64,000 bases of DNA from Siderastrea radians (GCA_964017195.1 OZ024894.1:6627537-6691536), one strand, 5' to 3'. Counted from the first letter of the stretch, positions 1 through 12,230 are shown. Translations and numbers: made by a program. The notes: a model not told the origin generated them from the sequence alone.

Positions 1-610
1 CTAAACTGATAGGTGCTTTGTAATGAATAACAAAGATACAATTCTCAACATGCTGCCGAATTCTATATGCGAATTTCCTGTTCTTGGCGGGCCATTATTT
101 GACCCAGTAGATTGGAACGTTTTGTAAAATTACTTTTGACAGACGGTTTTTCTTCTGAAAAAAAGTATTTCACAATACCGAACAGTTGTCCTGCTTTTGA
201 TTGATAACATAAAAACTAGGGGTAACCGTGCATTTTAAAAAGTTAACTTCACTTTTTCCTAACTCACGCACGACATGTTTCCCATCAGTGACGATTTTCT
301 TGACGCTCTCCTCCCCGGTGGGGAATAAAATGTAAGTCGAAGTGATGGATGTTGAGAATCGAAGATGGCGGAGCGGCGTGGTGAAAGGATGCAGCAAAGC
401 AAAATCCCCGTAAAACATCGATTGATTTTATCTCTGCCAACTGTATGGGGATTTTACAATTGCCTTATCAAAGAACATACTATAACGGAGTGCCGTTAGG
501 CGATTTCATTGTTCAATGAATGTTGTGCAGCGAGAATCTTGATTGCTGTTTACATGCTTGGAAGTTCTAGAAGGTTACTGCAAATTGTCAGTGGGGTCAG
601 ACCAAGCCTG

Positions 611-611
<1 letters not shown>
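1..611. other. Unassigned sequence at window start
   Basis: No convincing exon, RNA gene or element boundary is visible. Short open frames on both strands lack recognisable motifs and splice context. Confidence 0.4.

Positions 612-662
<51 letters not shown>
612..662. repeat. (TA)n microsatellite
   Basis: An uninterrupted TA dinucleotide run of about 50 bases, followed by a short CTAGCTAG-rich stretch. Confidence 0.97.
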
Positions 663-664
<2 letters not shown>

Positions 665-1208
665 CTAGGCTAGCTAGCTAAACCCTGGAGCTCCCATAAA
701 TAAGCTGGTGTTCGTTTCTCAAAAAACCCGAAAACTCTTCGGGCCCAAAATTTTTGCGGGGCTAGTTTCGGGCGCGATGTTCTTTCGAAAGTGTTTGCAC
801 AACGCCGCAAATTTTAGCAAAATTTTCCCGCGAATTGCTTCACAACAATCCGAACTCGAAAGTCACACTAATGTTGTTATTTTAAATTTTTTTCGAGCTT
901 CAAACTGTCTGCATGAAATATTTTCTTCTTCTTGCGCCGTGTTCCTTGGTTTTTACAATGTTTCAATATTCTGTCATTTAACTGTCAAGGCGTGTCAAAT
1001 CATCTCAGACTTTTTGGCTGTTTGTTTGAATGAACTGGAAACGTCGCTTATCTACAGCAGCTAAATATAACTTATTGTTTTGGGTTTTCATCGTGTTCGG
1101 ATCTTGACAAATATTAAACACGAAATGCCACTAAATCGGAATCTGTAGCTCTGAAGCGAACTAACCTAGCTGTAATCAAAAGTTGAACTTTCTCGTCAAG
1201 TTTTCGAT
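663..1208. other. Unassigned sequence upstream of LINE fragment
   Basis: An open frame covers 708-1064 but shows no motif, low-complexity bias or splice site supporting a gene. It may be the 5' flank of the LINE fragment that follows. Confidence 0.3.
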
Positions 1209-2197
1209 TTGTTCGAATTCTTTCTCATTCGGCTAGATCGCTCAGTGGAGTTATCAAAATCGGCTATTCGTCTACTTCAGCAGGTCAACCTGATTTCATT
1301 CCATCGGTTGCTGCAGTTTATAACAGCTATCGACATTTTTCCAGGCCGGGCTGAAATGGGTCGCTTCCCTTTAACCTTTGATATAAATAAACGAATTCTT
1401 AAGTACATAAGTTATCTTCAAAATAAAGATCAAAACTCCTTCGTCGTGCAATCACTGATAATGTCAATAGATTTGCACTGTAATGGTAAAAATAGTTTCT
1501 ATTCCAGTGTTATAAATATGCTCAATTATTATGACATTCCCTTTAACTTTAATCATGACACTTTAGATGACACTAAGATAACGTACCTTGTAGATCAAAT
1601 GAAAAAGAAATATATCGCTTATTGCAAACATTCTCTTTGTAATTCTCAAAAACTAGAATTTTATAATACTATTAAAGACAGTTATACACCTTCGCCTTAT
1701 TTACATTTGACTAGAAAAAATCCCAATCGAAAAACGCTTGTGAAACTAAGAATAAGTAATCACAAACTCCTGATTGAAACAGGAAGATATAACAATGTCC
1801 CCAGAAGTGACAGACTATGCACTATTTGTGGGCATAATGTTGAAGATGAAACCCATTTTCTATTTCATTGTCCAAGATATTCATCACTTAGAGACAACTT
1901 TTTCAGTAAAATAGATCATGTAATTTCGAATCCCAAGCAGCTATCAATTTCAACCTTGATTGTGCAATTAATGAACTCCACTGACTATTATATTAATATG
2001 CAATTAGTGCAGTTTATATCGTCCTGTTTTGAAATGAGAGACAAATTATTGTCAAATTCTTGATCAGTGATTATTTGATTAGTTTTGTTTACTGACTTTT
2101 TATTGTAATTATTGTTATTATATATTATCTTATGCTTTTGCAATACTGTAATGTTTTATGGTCATGCAAATAAAGCGCAAGTGTTGTTGTTGTTGTT
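1209..2197 (+). pseudogene. 3' end of a LINE (non-LTR retrotransposon)
   Basis: An open frame of about 284 codons (1209-2063) ends in the cysteine/histidine cluster found at the C-terminus of many LINE reverse-transcriptase proteins: CTIC, then ETHFLFHC, a CCHC-type knuckle at about residues 205-222. The RT palm motifs (FADD and others) are absent, so the copy is 5'-truncated. The stop at 2061 is followed by about 105 bp of AT-rich 3' UTR, an AATAAA signal at 2169-2174 and a (GTT)n tail at 2182-2197. A simple-repeat tail rather than poly(A) is typical of CR1/L2-like and related LINEs. The first residues up to about 1330 may be flank. The frame is undamaged, so insertion may be fairly recent, or the fragment is short enough to have escaped. 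The exact LINE clade is not assigned. Confidence 0.8.
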
Positions 2198-4398
2198 ATT
2201 TCATAGACTATCGGGCGGGTCAGTTAGGTGCCGCTTTTGTTTTTCTTTCAAGAAGTTGCTTCACAATTTGTTTACGCTTTGACTCTTTCTAATCTCTTGC
2301 GAACAAATTACAAATGGAAAGATTTTTCATCAGATGTAAACCTTAGATACGTTTCCTTTCCCTCTGCTAAGAAAATGCCACACGTGGAAATGACAACATG
2401 TTAGTACCTTAAAAATAGGAGTGATTATTTCACTGCAAAAGATCTGAAATACAATACTGCTCGTAAGTGTCTGAAACTTTCGGTTTTCGCGTTAGGTGAG
2501 ACACAGTTTCAATCTAGACAAGTAGTTTGCTTCAAATTTGTCCTCTAGACAGTTCTTTTTACGACTTTCATTTTGAAACACTGTTTTAAAAGCATTCTAA
2601 AAGAGAGAGAGGAAGGCCATGCCATCATAAAACTTCGTACTTTTCTACTAATTGTTCTGCGTTTTTATCCTGATCACGCTAAACACTCATACACTGGAGT
2701 GCATTTGTGGTTTGTAAAGATTCTTCTCAACTCATTGGCCCCTAAAATACAGTACATTTCAGTCGTTATTCGCCAAAAGATGAAAAACGACAATGGGAAA
2801 ACATAAAGGCAAAAACAGAATGCGGACCGCTAAGGAAACAGTAAAGTTGACCTATTTTTCTTCAAAAACAAGACTTCAGCACAACTTTCACGGGCAGCTT
2901 CAAGGAGAGTACTTGTGAAACTACAGTTGCTCTAATAATGCCATTTTAACTTGCTGCCGGTAGCGACTTCATAGATTTGTCAATGTAAAAACGAATTTCT
3001 TACTGATTCGTATGCATCCTGCCGGCTGTTAAGTTCTGTCAACCATCAAACAACTTTGCTAAAATAAATAGTATTGCTACCGGCGGCATCTGGCAGTTTA
3101 CCGGCAAAAATTACCCAAAAAAGGTTTTTGAAAGCTTCCAAGCACATGTAAATTATGGAGGAAAATGGCACCAGTTTTTCGCCTGCGAAGTGTTATTCGG
3201 CAAAGTGATTTAACTCCGATCAGTTGCTGTATTATTTTGTTCCAAAGATTTAAAAAATTACTCGGAAGAATTCCATTCGATCATTCGCTTTAACATCTTA
3301 AGAATATCATTTTCAACATAGGAAGTCTCTCAATTAAACAATTCTTATAATATGTAAATCCACAATCAAATTGGTAATTTTCTTTACCGTGGAAGTGGAA
3401 GCGAAGTATTTGAGAATTTAACCGAAAGGTTGACGCTCTCGTGGTCTTTTCAGAAGGTCGCTTTCCAGATATCCTCTGAAAAACAAGTCTGTTCAGCTAA
3501 CACGCCGAGATCCACTGGTCGTCCACCTTCTCGCCAAGTCAACTTCGTCCCTTCCGCGCTACGTTCCTTGTTTCACTTGTTGTGGGAAGCCGGTGTCGAT
3601 GTTTGTTTTTTGTCGTGCAAGCGCTGGCGCTTCGACGGCCCGGATTCTTTCATTAACCTACCATTTCGTTTATGGTTTCCTGTTCCCCATTTGCGGGTCA
3701 ACACTCCCACAGCGGAAGCGAAATACAAAAACAACAACTCAATACACCTAAAATTTTATTTTCGCACCACTGCACATACAGGAATCGCGCGTTCGCGCGG
3801 GATGAACACGCGATGCGCAGAAAATGTGCGCGTTAGCAATAGGGGCCACTGTCCTTAAAAGCTGTTGGTCCACGATCCCGGCCGGAAAGGAACCTTCGCG
3901 GTTTAAGAACATAAAGTCTAGCGCGATAGTGAATAAAGGCACACGCTTTCGACGATTTCGATAGTTAAGAGATAGAAAAAGCGATTGTTCTGGAGTCTAT
4001 GTGATTCTGTGCTTTTAATCTCTAAACTTAACTTACTCTGTTTTTCTCTATAGAAACTTTCGAAATTAGGTACGAATAAGGTAGTTCCGTACTTGGATGA
4101 ATTTAAACCTGAGATAAGGCGGTGGGCGAAATTTCCATATTTCGGTGGGGCGGTGTAGGTAAATTGCACTGAAAAACAAAGTACTGGATATAATGAACTT
4201 CACTACCAATAAAACTTTGAAAATATCAGATAATAAGTCTTGTTTTGACGTCTGTTAGGAGAGATGCTAAGATTTGTTTTCTCATTAAGTTAAGCCAACT
4301 GGCTAAACCAGATTCAGCTGCCTTCAATGGATTTCTTTCAACTAGAACGTACAATAATCGAGCACCCCTCACACCTTTATGAAGGAGTCCTGCCTGGG
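2198..4398. other. Unassigned region
   Basis: About 2.2 kb with no supported gene. The longest open frame (3430-3858, plus strand) shows no motif and lies in a locally GC-rich patch with a CG-rich palindromic stretch near 3785-3815. It is read as chance or as part of an unrecognised element. Confidence 0.35.
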
Positions 4399-4613
4399 TT
4401 TAACTCTTTAAGCCCCATTAGTGACGAGCATCTAATTTCTCCTCACAAAATCACTAGTTGATCAAGTATACAGGTCGTGAGAATAAAGGAAATGATCACC
4501 AAAGATAAAATATCTTGATTTCTTGATCAAGTTCTCCCAACTAGAAAGATAAGAAATGTGAGGAGAATAGTGAGGAGATTATGCATGTTCATATTGGTGC
4601 TTAAAGGGTTAAA
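4399..4613. mobile_element. Foldback MITE, 215 bp
   Basis: The left end TTTAACTCTTTAAGCCCCAT matches, in inverted orientation, the right end that finishes GCTTAAAGGGTTAAA. The inner arms (TTTCTCCTCAC against GTGAGGAGA) continue the pairing. No coding capacity. The outer TTTAA/TTAAA could include a target duplication, but this is not resolved. Confidence 0.75.
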
Positions 4614-4834
4614 TCAATAAGTGTTCTGTAATTGGTACGTGTGTGAACAACATGTTAACTTAAATTACACAGAAATTTTCTGGAAAGCAAATAGTCAACT
4701 ATTGTTTCCTTAAGTAATTTCCAATGGTAAATCGTGCTGAAAATAAAAAAAATCGCTAATCATTGTCAACTTTGGGAAAAATAACTATTAGTATCGCTAC
4801 TGAGTAACTGTATTAGGTAGTGTTGGTTTAGAAA

Positions 4835-5075
4835 TTAAAAACTCCTAATACTAGATCAATAACAGAGTGGAACTTACTGCCCGCTGACTTAGTGAACTGC
4901 AAGTCATTATCGAATTTTAAATTAAATTTAGGGAAGCTTGTAAACAAGTAAATAGTAACTAAGTATTTTTATATCTTATTTACATTTTTATTTTGTATCT
5001 ATTTTTTTATATAGTTGATGTGATGTCTTAAACGATGTTATCAACTTAATAAATGTAGATGTAGATGTAGATACT
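4835..5075 (+). pseudogene. LINE 3' remnant with GATGTA tail
   Basis: One short reading frame (about 4835-4950) gives TRSITEWNLLP followed by FKLNLGKL and a stop. WN-LP followed by a spaced FK is the usual last block of a LINE ORF2 (compare WNELP near 28330). An AATAAA lies near 5047 and the fragment ends in three copies of the hexamer GTAGAT, a characteristic LINE tail. Only about 40 codons survive. The source subfamily differs from the 1209-2197 LINE, whose tail is GTT. Confidence 0.65.
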
Positions 5076-8000
5076 GCCCGATAACGTACTATGGTGTGTT
5101 GTAAACTGAGAGGTAAATCGTTACAGCTGAGCAATTTAATTTGAATCTGGGGTGATGATCTTTGCATCATTAGTTAATACGCTTTGAGATCTTTATTGTC
5201 ATCAGTGGATTGATCCTTATCATGACAATATGATACAAGTGACTCTTCCTGAAATGGAGCTCGAAACCGGTTTGTAAGAACGCCTTTTGACCGTGTTTAC
5301 ACTTCAGGAGGACCAGTGGTTTTTATTGCCATACTGTGTTTATTTGAAATATTGCCTTATTTGTGACCATGGAAACGCCCTCTGTTACGCCCCTGACCAT
5401 AAACAATTGCAGTCACATTGTGTTGGAACACTTCTCTCACGTGTTTGAATGTGCGTCTCTCCCTTACCCTCAATGTTGAGGGAACCGATTTTGGTCCTGC
5501 AGCAAGTCATTGTTGTCAACATTTAGGGGCGGACAAGGGAATTGTTTCAGAGAATGTGCCTGAAATTGCAGTTCCTCTTTATCTTAACCTTTCCTGGGGT
5601 AGGGGTATGCCTAAAAACAAGAAAAATGTCGACCACTAGCAAAAATACATTGCAATATAAAGAAAAACACTTGAGTTTGATTATTAGTGAACTATCACTG
5701 CTGAAATAACGCACTCTGTGATTGCTGGCATAACCGTTTTAGAGCAGCTTACAGATAAATCACGCGTAACATTTTATAGCCTTCAGTTTCATAACCAAAG
5801 GATTGTTTTTTTGACATAACTTATTTACCTTTCTTTCAAAACCTAACGAAGAAAAGGCTTGTTTGTACGAATATAATCTGATGCAAACACTCGCGGTTAT
5901 GCGCGCGCCAGTTTTCTACCCGTATTTAAAATAGAAAGTCCCCGTTCAGTAACAGATGCGCTTATAATCAAGAACTTGTTTTCTTAGTAAAACAATCACT
6001 CAACCCTATCTCGTTCATTTTTATGTGTCTTGTTTTATTAGCTATGAGCTTTCTAGATCTGTTTGACAAGGTTGGGTGGAATAGACAGGCCCTGGATATG
6101 AGCAGGCGCGGCACGCACTGATTGGTACCCAGGCTATCAGCGCATTAAAAAACTCGGTTCCAGGAATAATCAATTTTTAATTGTACACTCAGCTTATATG
6201 TACATAACGTAATAACAAAACCAATCATTCAACGCAATTAATCATTGCATTTACAAACGTGTTTGAACGACGTGCAAAACTGGACTTTTTAGCTAGTTTA
6301 CGTTCTGTGCCTTTGGACTTTTTATGGGTCCAATTTTAGCTTAATGCGCCTTTTTGGGTGTATAAAAATTTGGCTTCATTCACACCCCCTCGTCGCTAAT
6401 ACACGTGAGTACCCCTCCCCCTGGGGCTGCGTGCCTTGTTGGCTTTGGCCTTATGTGTCACACGATTTCGTATGATACTGAATTGGCATACACAGTTAAG
6501 TAAAGTCACTTCAAAAGGAATTGATTGGTCACCTCGTTCAACATCGGGGGGCCTAAATACGGAAAAACATTCTTCGCCGTCTTCTTAACTTGTGGACATT
6601 GAGATGGAAGTTGTTGGTCTTGAGATTTTTCTGGCTGGACAGCCCTTTATTTTGGTGTTGAAGGATTCAGCTACAATAGATGACTTTACATAGTTAGTTG
6701 AAATTCAAAGTCAATCTATCTGACCCAAATCTTTCGTTTGCATTGCCACTAGAGAACGGAGAAGTGTCTATTTTGCTTTCTTACTATAATACCACAAGAC
6801 AAACAAGAAGATTAAAATCGCAGTCATAATTGTTGTAGTTATTCCAAAAAACGTGCTATTAGAATCTTTGGACGTGATCCAGAAAAAAACTTGATAAACT
6901 TAAAACAGGCTTTCCTTTGATGCAAACACGAGCGAAGCTGCGATGACGGAAGGACCCGCACCGCTTCCAGACGAGGTCTAGGATTGTTCGAGGAGAACAA
7001 TAGGTAAAGAACGAAACAATAGCCCTAGCCCTGATAACAATAGACGGTGCAGGTTATAGGGACCAATGAAATTAGAGGTTTGGAACCGTGCAGGTCTACC
7101 GGCGATGACCGGAAGCGTCAGCAGGTTGAGGATAGCCAATCTTCCCTGACCTGAGAAACGTAACACAAAAACTTAGAGAACACCCAGTCGATCATTCCCT
7201 GAGAAAATCCGAGATACTCAAAAATTACGGAATAGTCCCATGGCTCTGGCTATGACACCTGCGGGGAACAAAGGGGGGGGGCTCAATAACGTTTTGCACA
7301 GGGAACCTTAGCCCGTGAACAGGATCCTAAGTTGGGGATAGAGCGCAAGGAAATTGACGGTGCAAGGCTTCAGCTTGCTTTTCGATATCTCTTCACGCCA
7401 CACCCTATCACCCAAAGTTCAAACACCCACCTTCAATATGCTTAATTTTATCAAAAACGTGCCACTTTCTTGAACAAATTATATTTAAAATTGCATCTTA
7501 TTTTGTCTCGCAGTCAAGCCAAAACCGAATTTCTTCACGTGAAGGCCCCAGGCTTCTGTACATTTTTGTGTTGCAATTTCTACCAAAATTTTAGGAGTTA
7601 CACTCGGCTAATCTGAGCAAAGTTCTCCACTCTTTCGTATCCTGTAAGCGCACAAACGTCACCCCTTTCGGGTGGAACTTCCCCGTATAGCTCACTATAG
7701 GGAATTCTTTCTCCACTCGGCTCCCCCGCTTCCAACCCGAGACAGTACCAATCAATCAGCTTTTCAAAGATAAACCACAGTAAGGGTGGGGAGGCTGAGG
7801 AGAAGGCTGCTGTTCTTCAATATCCCACCTCCTTCTCTCAATTTATAATAATTATAAATCACCCGAACTGGGTAAATTTCACCTGATGTTACTGAGCCAC
7901 ATTCAGAGTGTAGAATTTGACAAAAATCCTTCTCAACGCTCTCGTTAAGAGAGCTGAATGGTGAAGCTACAAAGACGCAAAGGGGGAGGAGGTCCTTGGA

Positions 8001-8506
8001 GCCTCGAGCTGAGCCTCGAATTTTTGGTGCCTTATATGTCGGCTAGCATGACGTTCTTGCCCTATATGTGGGCTAGCATGACGTTCTTCCCGAATTTTTT
8101 GCCTTGGAGCTTGGAGCCTGTAGCATTTCCCTACTTGGAGCCCGTACAAAAATGACGATTCTGGTTAAATGGAGCCCCAGGGTACAACTATGGAGCCTAA
8201 GAGCACTTTATAGCCTGTTGCAGGCTCCGATGTAGCAGAGAAAAAGCAAAATGAGAAACGAGCGCGAAAAACGCGTCGGGGGCTGGTGAGAGACAAGGCG
8301 GCGCGGCCATCTTTTCCTCAGTTCCAGTGCGCGTGTTCTGCGCGTCTTATTTTTTGCGTTTCCTTTCTAATTTTCGTGCTGTCTCTACTATCTGAGTGCC
8401 TGGAACAGGCTATAGACCACCACTTTTTCTGCTGTGGAGCCCTAGAGACCCCCATTTCTTAGCCCAGAGACTAGAACCCTAAACTCCTTTGGGATCTTGA
8501 AGTTAA
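5076..8506. other. Unassigned region
   Basis: About 3.4 kb with no supported gene. A 26-bp unit containing GGCTAGCATGACGTTCTT is duplicated in tandem near 8038-8091. A CACCTCGTTCAACATCG motif near 6531-6547 recurs near 15060 and 45585, so part of this stretch is dispersed repeat. Confidence 0.35.
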
Positions 8507-8510
8507 TTAA

Positions 8511-8879
8511 AGGGGTTATGTCACGATTTTTTTTAATGTTTTGGGAACAGTATTTTCTCAAATCAAAACTAAAAGCATTTTCTTATACACAAAATGGTCT
8601 TAGAACTCCAAGACGAAGACATAAAATGAATTCTTGAAAGAAGAATAAAACATGATCAGTTTATAGCGGTTTTTGCTAGACCTGAGGAAAATTTTGGAAA
8701 AAAGGGGCCAGATTTTTTGTCAAGTTGCAATCCGTTTCCATCCTGACCATCTGTGGTCAAAGGTACTTGTTTGCAGTTTCAGTACAGTAGTAGAGCAGCT
8801 TTAAACAAAACTGGACCATCAGTACAAACATGTTTTTTGACTTCTCAAATTAATATTACAAATTGGTGACATAGCCCCC
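8511..8879. mobile_element. TTAA-flanked MITE, Kolobok/T2-like ends
   Basis: TTAA at 8507-8510 and 8880-8883 flanks inverted ends reading AGGGGTTATGTCAC on the left and, reverse-complemented, GGGGGCTATGTCAC on the right. TTAA duplication with AGGGR-type ends resembles T2/Kolobok MITEs; piggyBac is the alternative. It is non-coding and sits in the CUB gene just past the exon donor. A second, 5'-truncated copy lies at 11560-11755. Confidence 0.7.
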
Positions 8880-8922
8880 TTAAATGCATATGAGCAATTA
8901 TAAACGTGGCTGTGGTATGTAC

Positions 8923-9284
8923 CAGCTTTAAACGAGGCCTTGAATCCCGTGAAGGTGGTGGTTGCATTGCTGTCAGTTTTAAAATGCACCCAAACCATGT
9001 TTCCAGCACTCTGTATTGTACCCGGATTGGTGCTGCCACAATAGGGGGAATTAGCGAGGATTGGTCCAGATCTCCCTTCAAGGTCTTGCGGATCGTGAGG
9101 TTCCTCAAAGTAGGCCTCTCGGATTTCCAAGTAGTCGTTTTCGCAGTTGTCACTTTGTTTCAGTTCGAAGTTGTCAAAGCTTATTTCGACCTGGCGACCT
9201 TCAGGGACAATTAAATACCACATTTCCTCGAAATTTTCAGGGTAGTTCTGGACACCAACTTTTGGGGTACCAAACTGATAACTT
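8923..9284 (-). CDS. Exon encoding CUB domain 2 (secreted CUB protein)
   Basis: Minus-strand exon, read from about 9284 (or 9274) down to 8923. It encodes a CUB domain: NYPENF and WYLIVPEG (strand with the VPEG turn), then SFDNFEL, CENDYLEIR, SPYCGS and VHFKTDS..TTFTGFKASF. The order and spacing match C1r/C1s/MASP-type CUB domains, about 110 residues. The exon ends with a phase-1 GT donor (GCTG|GTACAT), the phase that normally bounds CUB domains. The acceptor is unresolved: neither possible in-frame AG gives phase 1, so a small upstream exon may be missing. CUB domains bind proteins or carbohydrate, often through calcium, outside the cell. The ligand cannot be inferred. Confidence 0.85.
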
Positions 9285-9482
9285 CTTCGGATGCATTCAG
9301 GACATTTTTAGTACCACTTAAAAAAGCAAATATTCTCTTAAAAATGTATATAGAGTAATGACAAATTGTCGTAATAACTAAATAATAATAATAACTACTA
9401 TGACATAAGGAGGTTATGTTGTGAATAAAAAACGTCGTTAGGAGGCAATATGTAAAATATAAATACAAATAGTTTAAAAGGT

Positions 9483-9620
9483 ATAGAGCGTGTTCATGGA
9501 AGCCATATTGGAGGAGCAAAACAATAAAATCTATTTGCATAAAAATAAAACTTTTTTTTCCCAGTGGAAACGAATTCTATTGTTTTCTCCTCCAGCACGG
9601 CCGCTGCGAACACACTCTAT
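9483..9620. mobile_element. Foldback MITE, 138 bp, in CUB gene intron
   Basis: The inverted arms start ATAGAGCGTGTTC and, on the other strand, ATAGAGTGTGTTC, and stay complementary for about 46 bp (GGAGGAGCAAAACAATA against TATTGTTTTCTCCTCC). Non-coding. Confidence 0.75.
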
Positions 9621-10461
9621 TGATATGAATTTTACATGTTCTCCCCTGTGCTTGTTCCTGGAAGACACAGAATTTTAAACTACCTTCACCCTTACTCAGC
9701 CAGTTCCCACCTACTTGTCGTTCTTAATTTGAGTCTTTGCTATTGGAAAATGTTATATCCTATTATCTCAGGTTAATTCCCGCACCACGCTTACATATAT
9801 CAACAATATGCCAAGAATATTCCGGACCACAGGCCGACCAAGCTTACGATCTGAAAGCGCGAACTTGAAAGCAGTACTCTCGATTTATAGACTTTGTCTA
9901 GGAAATTCCCTTTGGTTTTGAAATTGCTAAAATACAGTCATTAATGTGTAAATTAACTTAACTTGCCTCAACGTGGGTAATTTAACCTCAATTCGTGGCC
10001 ATTTAAGTGCGTTTTTGGTTCGGTATTGTTCGCGGTCACGTATGCTGCTAGCGAATGGGCCGCATGTTGAGGAAAGTGTTGTTTATTTCTACATTCATGG
10101 CTATTTTTCAGCATTCTGAAAACCTTACTTTAACTGTCACTCTACGATTGTGGCAGTCTACAACGGCTATAACAATAAGATTTGTAACGTGAGATCAAAG
10201 AAAGAAATATGGAATGAAGCTCGATCGATATTTAAATGCTTATCAGACGTCCTTCTGATTGGAAGCTGGATCAAACGCTGAAAGCTGGATTGAAATTTAA
10301 ATGCCAATCAGATGTCGTTCGGGCACAATTCAACCAATATGCTTCATTCAACAAATGGACAGCGCGTTCAGCTTGTTGAATCCATCAACAAGGAAAGATT
10401 TTGAATGAAAACCTTGAACCAGATTTGGCTGAGGCTTAACTATAATGTTATTAATACTTAC

Positions 10462-10709
10462 CTTCGTCAGACCTGGCGACGAAGGAGATGTTCAATGCTG
10501 TATTATGTACAGTATCGTCAGTTTTTACACGCAGGTATATATCCCGTCCACTCACGGTATGTGAGGGTTTTACACCTCTCTGTTGATTGCCATATTCTAA
10601 ATGCGATGGAGAATATTTGCCACAACTTCCACTATATTCCAAGGTGATATAATTATTGGTCACTGCAAAGTTGTCGCATTCACAATTTTTACACACTTCG
10701 AACACGTAA
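10462..10709 (-). CDS. Exon encoding second part of CUB domain 1
   Basis: The minus-strand exon is bounded by a good acceptor (TTTGTTTTCAG before 10709) and a perfect donor (GAAG|GTAAGTATT after 10462). It encodes YVFEVCKNCECD, NYITLEY, SGSCGKYSP and IYLRVKTDD..NISFVA, i.e. the central and C-terminal strands of a CUB domain. It enters in phase 2, joining GA from the preceding exon with T to make Asp, and leaves in phase 1. The frame joins cleanly to the 11969-12110 exon, giving one complete CUB domain from two exons. The stretch CKNCEC adds extra cysteines relative to a usual CUB. Confidence 0.85.
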
Positions 10710-10794
10710 CTGAAAACAAACGAAGCAGTTAGTACAATGCTATGCACAGGACAGTAGCATGCCAGCTACCTTAAAATCTCATGTCCTTCGATCG

Positions 10795-11235
10795 GACCCG
10801 GCGGGGAGGGCACTCAGTAGAAGCTCGGTTAGGGAAGTGCGGCCCGGGTGTTTAAAACCTGACCCTGTTTAAGACACAAATCTTTGATTTTGCTACCCTG
10901 TTTAAGACAAAATTCAGATTTTTCGTACCCCATCTAAGACACTTAACCCAACATCAAACCCCCTTTACGGCTAGAATGGACTAGTAAGAGCCTGTTTCTG
11001 ACTTCAATATACTGTTCATTGGCAAACTGGTAAAATTCGGCTCTTGGTGATGTTTCTGCAAATTTACGAATATATAAGGTCGTGTAACGATACCCTGTTT
11101 AAGACGAAAATTGATGAAATCGATACCCCGTTTAAGACTAAATCCTCTGAAAACCATACTCTATCGGGCCGCGCGTCCCCGTTAAGGCCACATAAGGGAG
11201 TACCCCACCCCCCCACTCCCAACCCGGGCCTTCGG
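10795..11235. repeat. Dispersed repeat with degenerate 'CCCTGTTTAAGAC' motif
   Basis: The motif CCCTGTTTAAGAC or a close variant occurs at about 10862, 10900, 10930, 11093 and 11128. The block begins GGGGAGGGCACTC and ends near GGGAGTACCCCACCCCC, which are roughly inverted. It is probably a small non-autonomous transposon inside the CUB gene intron. Non-coding. Confidence 0.55.
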
Positions 11236-11559
11236 GATAATCTAGTGAGAACTGACACGCAAATAGGCGCGAAAGGCGCCTTCAATGTTACGGAGCGATG
11301 TTACAGAGCGGTACTCCTACGCAACCGCTGCCAACGTTGCGTGAACACCACTAATAGCGACCTTTAGATTGGTTTGAATTTCAAACCAGTAGCGTTTCCA
11401 GAGACCGTACTCTTTCGAGTTGTTAACCGGTAAAGAAAGTAGCTTCAGGAATGAGATTGGTTTGTGACCTGATAATGTAAAGCCTACAAACTGTAATTAA
11501 AAAAACTAGTACTAGTACTCGTACCCGTAGGAGCAAATAAAGCGGCCTGATTTTTTTTT

Positions 11560-11755
11560 TCCTTTTTTTTAAAGTTGTAGTCCGCTTCCATCCTGACCAT
11601 TCGTGACCAAAGGCACTTATCTCCTAGTTTTAGTGCACCAGTCGGAGTAGTTTTAAACAAACCTGGGTCATTATTTTGAGTTTCATTCAACACAAACATG
11701 TCTTTTGACTTCTTAAATTAATACTGAAAAAATTGGTTACTTATCCCTTCAAGTT
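11560..11755. mobile_element. Truncated copy of the 8511-8879 MITE
   Basis: Sequence such as TTCCATCCTGACCAT and AACAAACCTGG..CAAACATGT matches 8722-8870 in the same orientation. The left half is missing and the right end has decayed. Confidence 0.7.
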
Positions 11756-11968
11756 CAGCGAACAGGTTTCTCTTATTTTCTCCCCCCACAAAAATCAACA
11801 ATATCTTATCAAATTCCACGTTGCTTTGTATACGAAACATTTATGTAAGTTGTGCCGCGTGCCCGCCTCTATTCATGTAAGTTCATAGGCGTTCGCCTTA
11901 TACAATATTTCAGTTAAAGGTGTTAAGAGTTTTCGTCTCCAAATACAATTTACGTTAAACCATCTTAC

Positions 11969-12110
11969 TCGTGATAATATATCCCGATGCCTTCATAAGG
12001 TTCAGGAACTTCAATCCTCCAACATTTTGTCTCGTTCGCGATGCCGGAGGCTTTAAACACGATTTCACCACTCGTTTGGCCTGTTATGTTTGTTAAACCA
12101 TTTGGGCAAA
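11969..12110 (-). CDS. Exon encoding N-terminal part of CUB domain 1
   Basis: Minus-strand exon with a strong acceptor (CTTTTCTTTTTTACAG before 12110) and donor (CACGA|GTAAGAT after 11969). It encodes CPNGLTNITGQTSGEIVFKA, then KCWRIEVPEP, which is the opening of a CUB domain: first Cys, G-x-I strand, second Cys with the W-x-I-x-V-P strand. It enters in phase 1 and leaves in phase 2. It joins in frame to 12192-12230 upstream and 10462-10709 downstream. NIT and NET are potential N-glycosylation sites, fitting an extracellular protein. Confidence 0.85.
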
Positions 12111-12191
12111 CTGTAAAAAAGAAAAGAAATATTTATTTATTTTCACGGACAAGCTGCTTTCATTGTATTGTATTATCAAAATCAAACTTAC

Positions 12192-12230
12192 TTGAGTCGC
12201 AAGCTCCTTTTCCAAGTGAAAACGCTAAAA
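12192..12230 (-). CDS. 39-nt mini-exon, end of leader before CUB domain 1
   Basis: A pyrimidine-rich acceptor (TGTTTTACCTTAACCGCAG) precedes 12230 and a GTAAGT donor follows 12192. The exon runs phase 1 to phase 1 and encodes LAFSLGKGACDS. Its hydrophobic start and small residues before the Cys suggest the end of a signal peptide or a short linker. Splicing to 12110 completes an Ile codon and gives DS-I-CPNG. The exon holding the start codon was not found with confidence; one candidate near 13270-13197 ends in the right phase but lacks signal-peptide character. Confidence 0.6.

Noticed and set aside
3430..3858. 142-codon open frame as a gene
   Set aside because: No domain, signal peptide, membrane segment or splice support; partly over a GC-rich palindrome.
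9786..9842. Small exon between CUB 1 and CUB 2 (acceptor TTTCAG, donor GTAAGC)
   Set aside because: Phases would work with a start at 9274, but the peptide (RKLGRPVVRNILG) does not match a CUB N-terminus.
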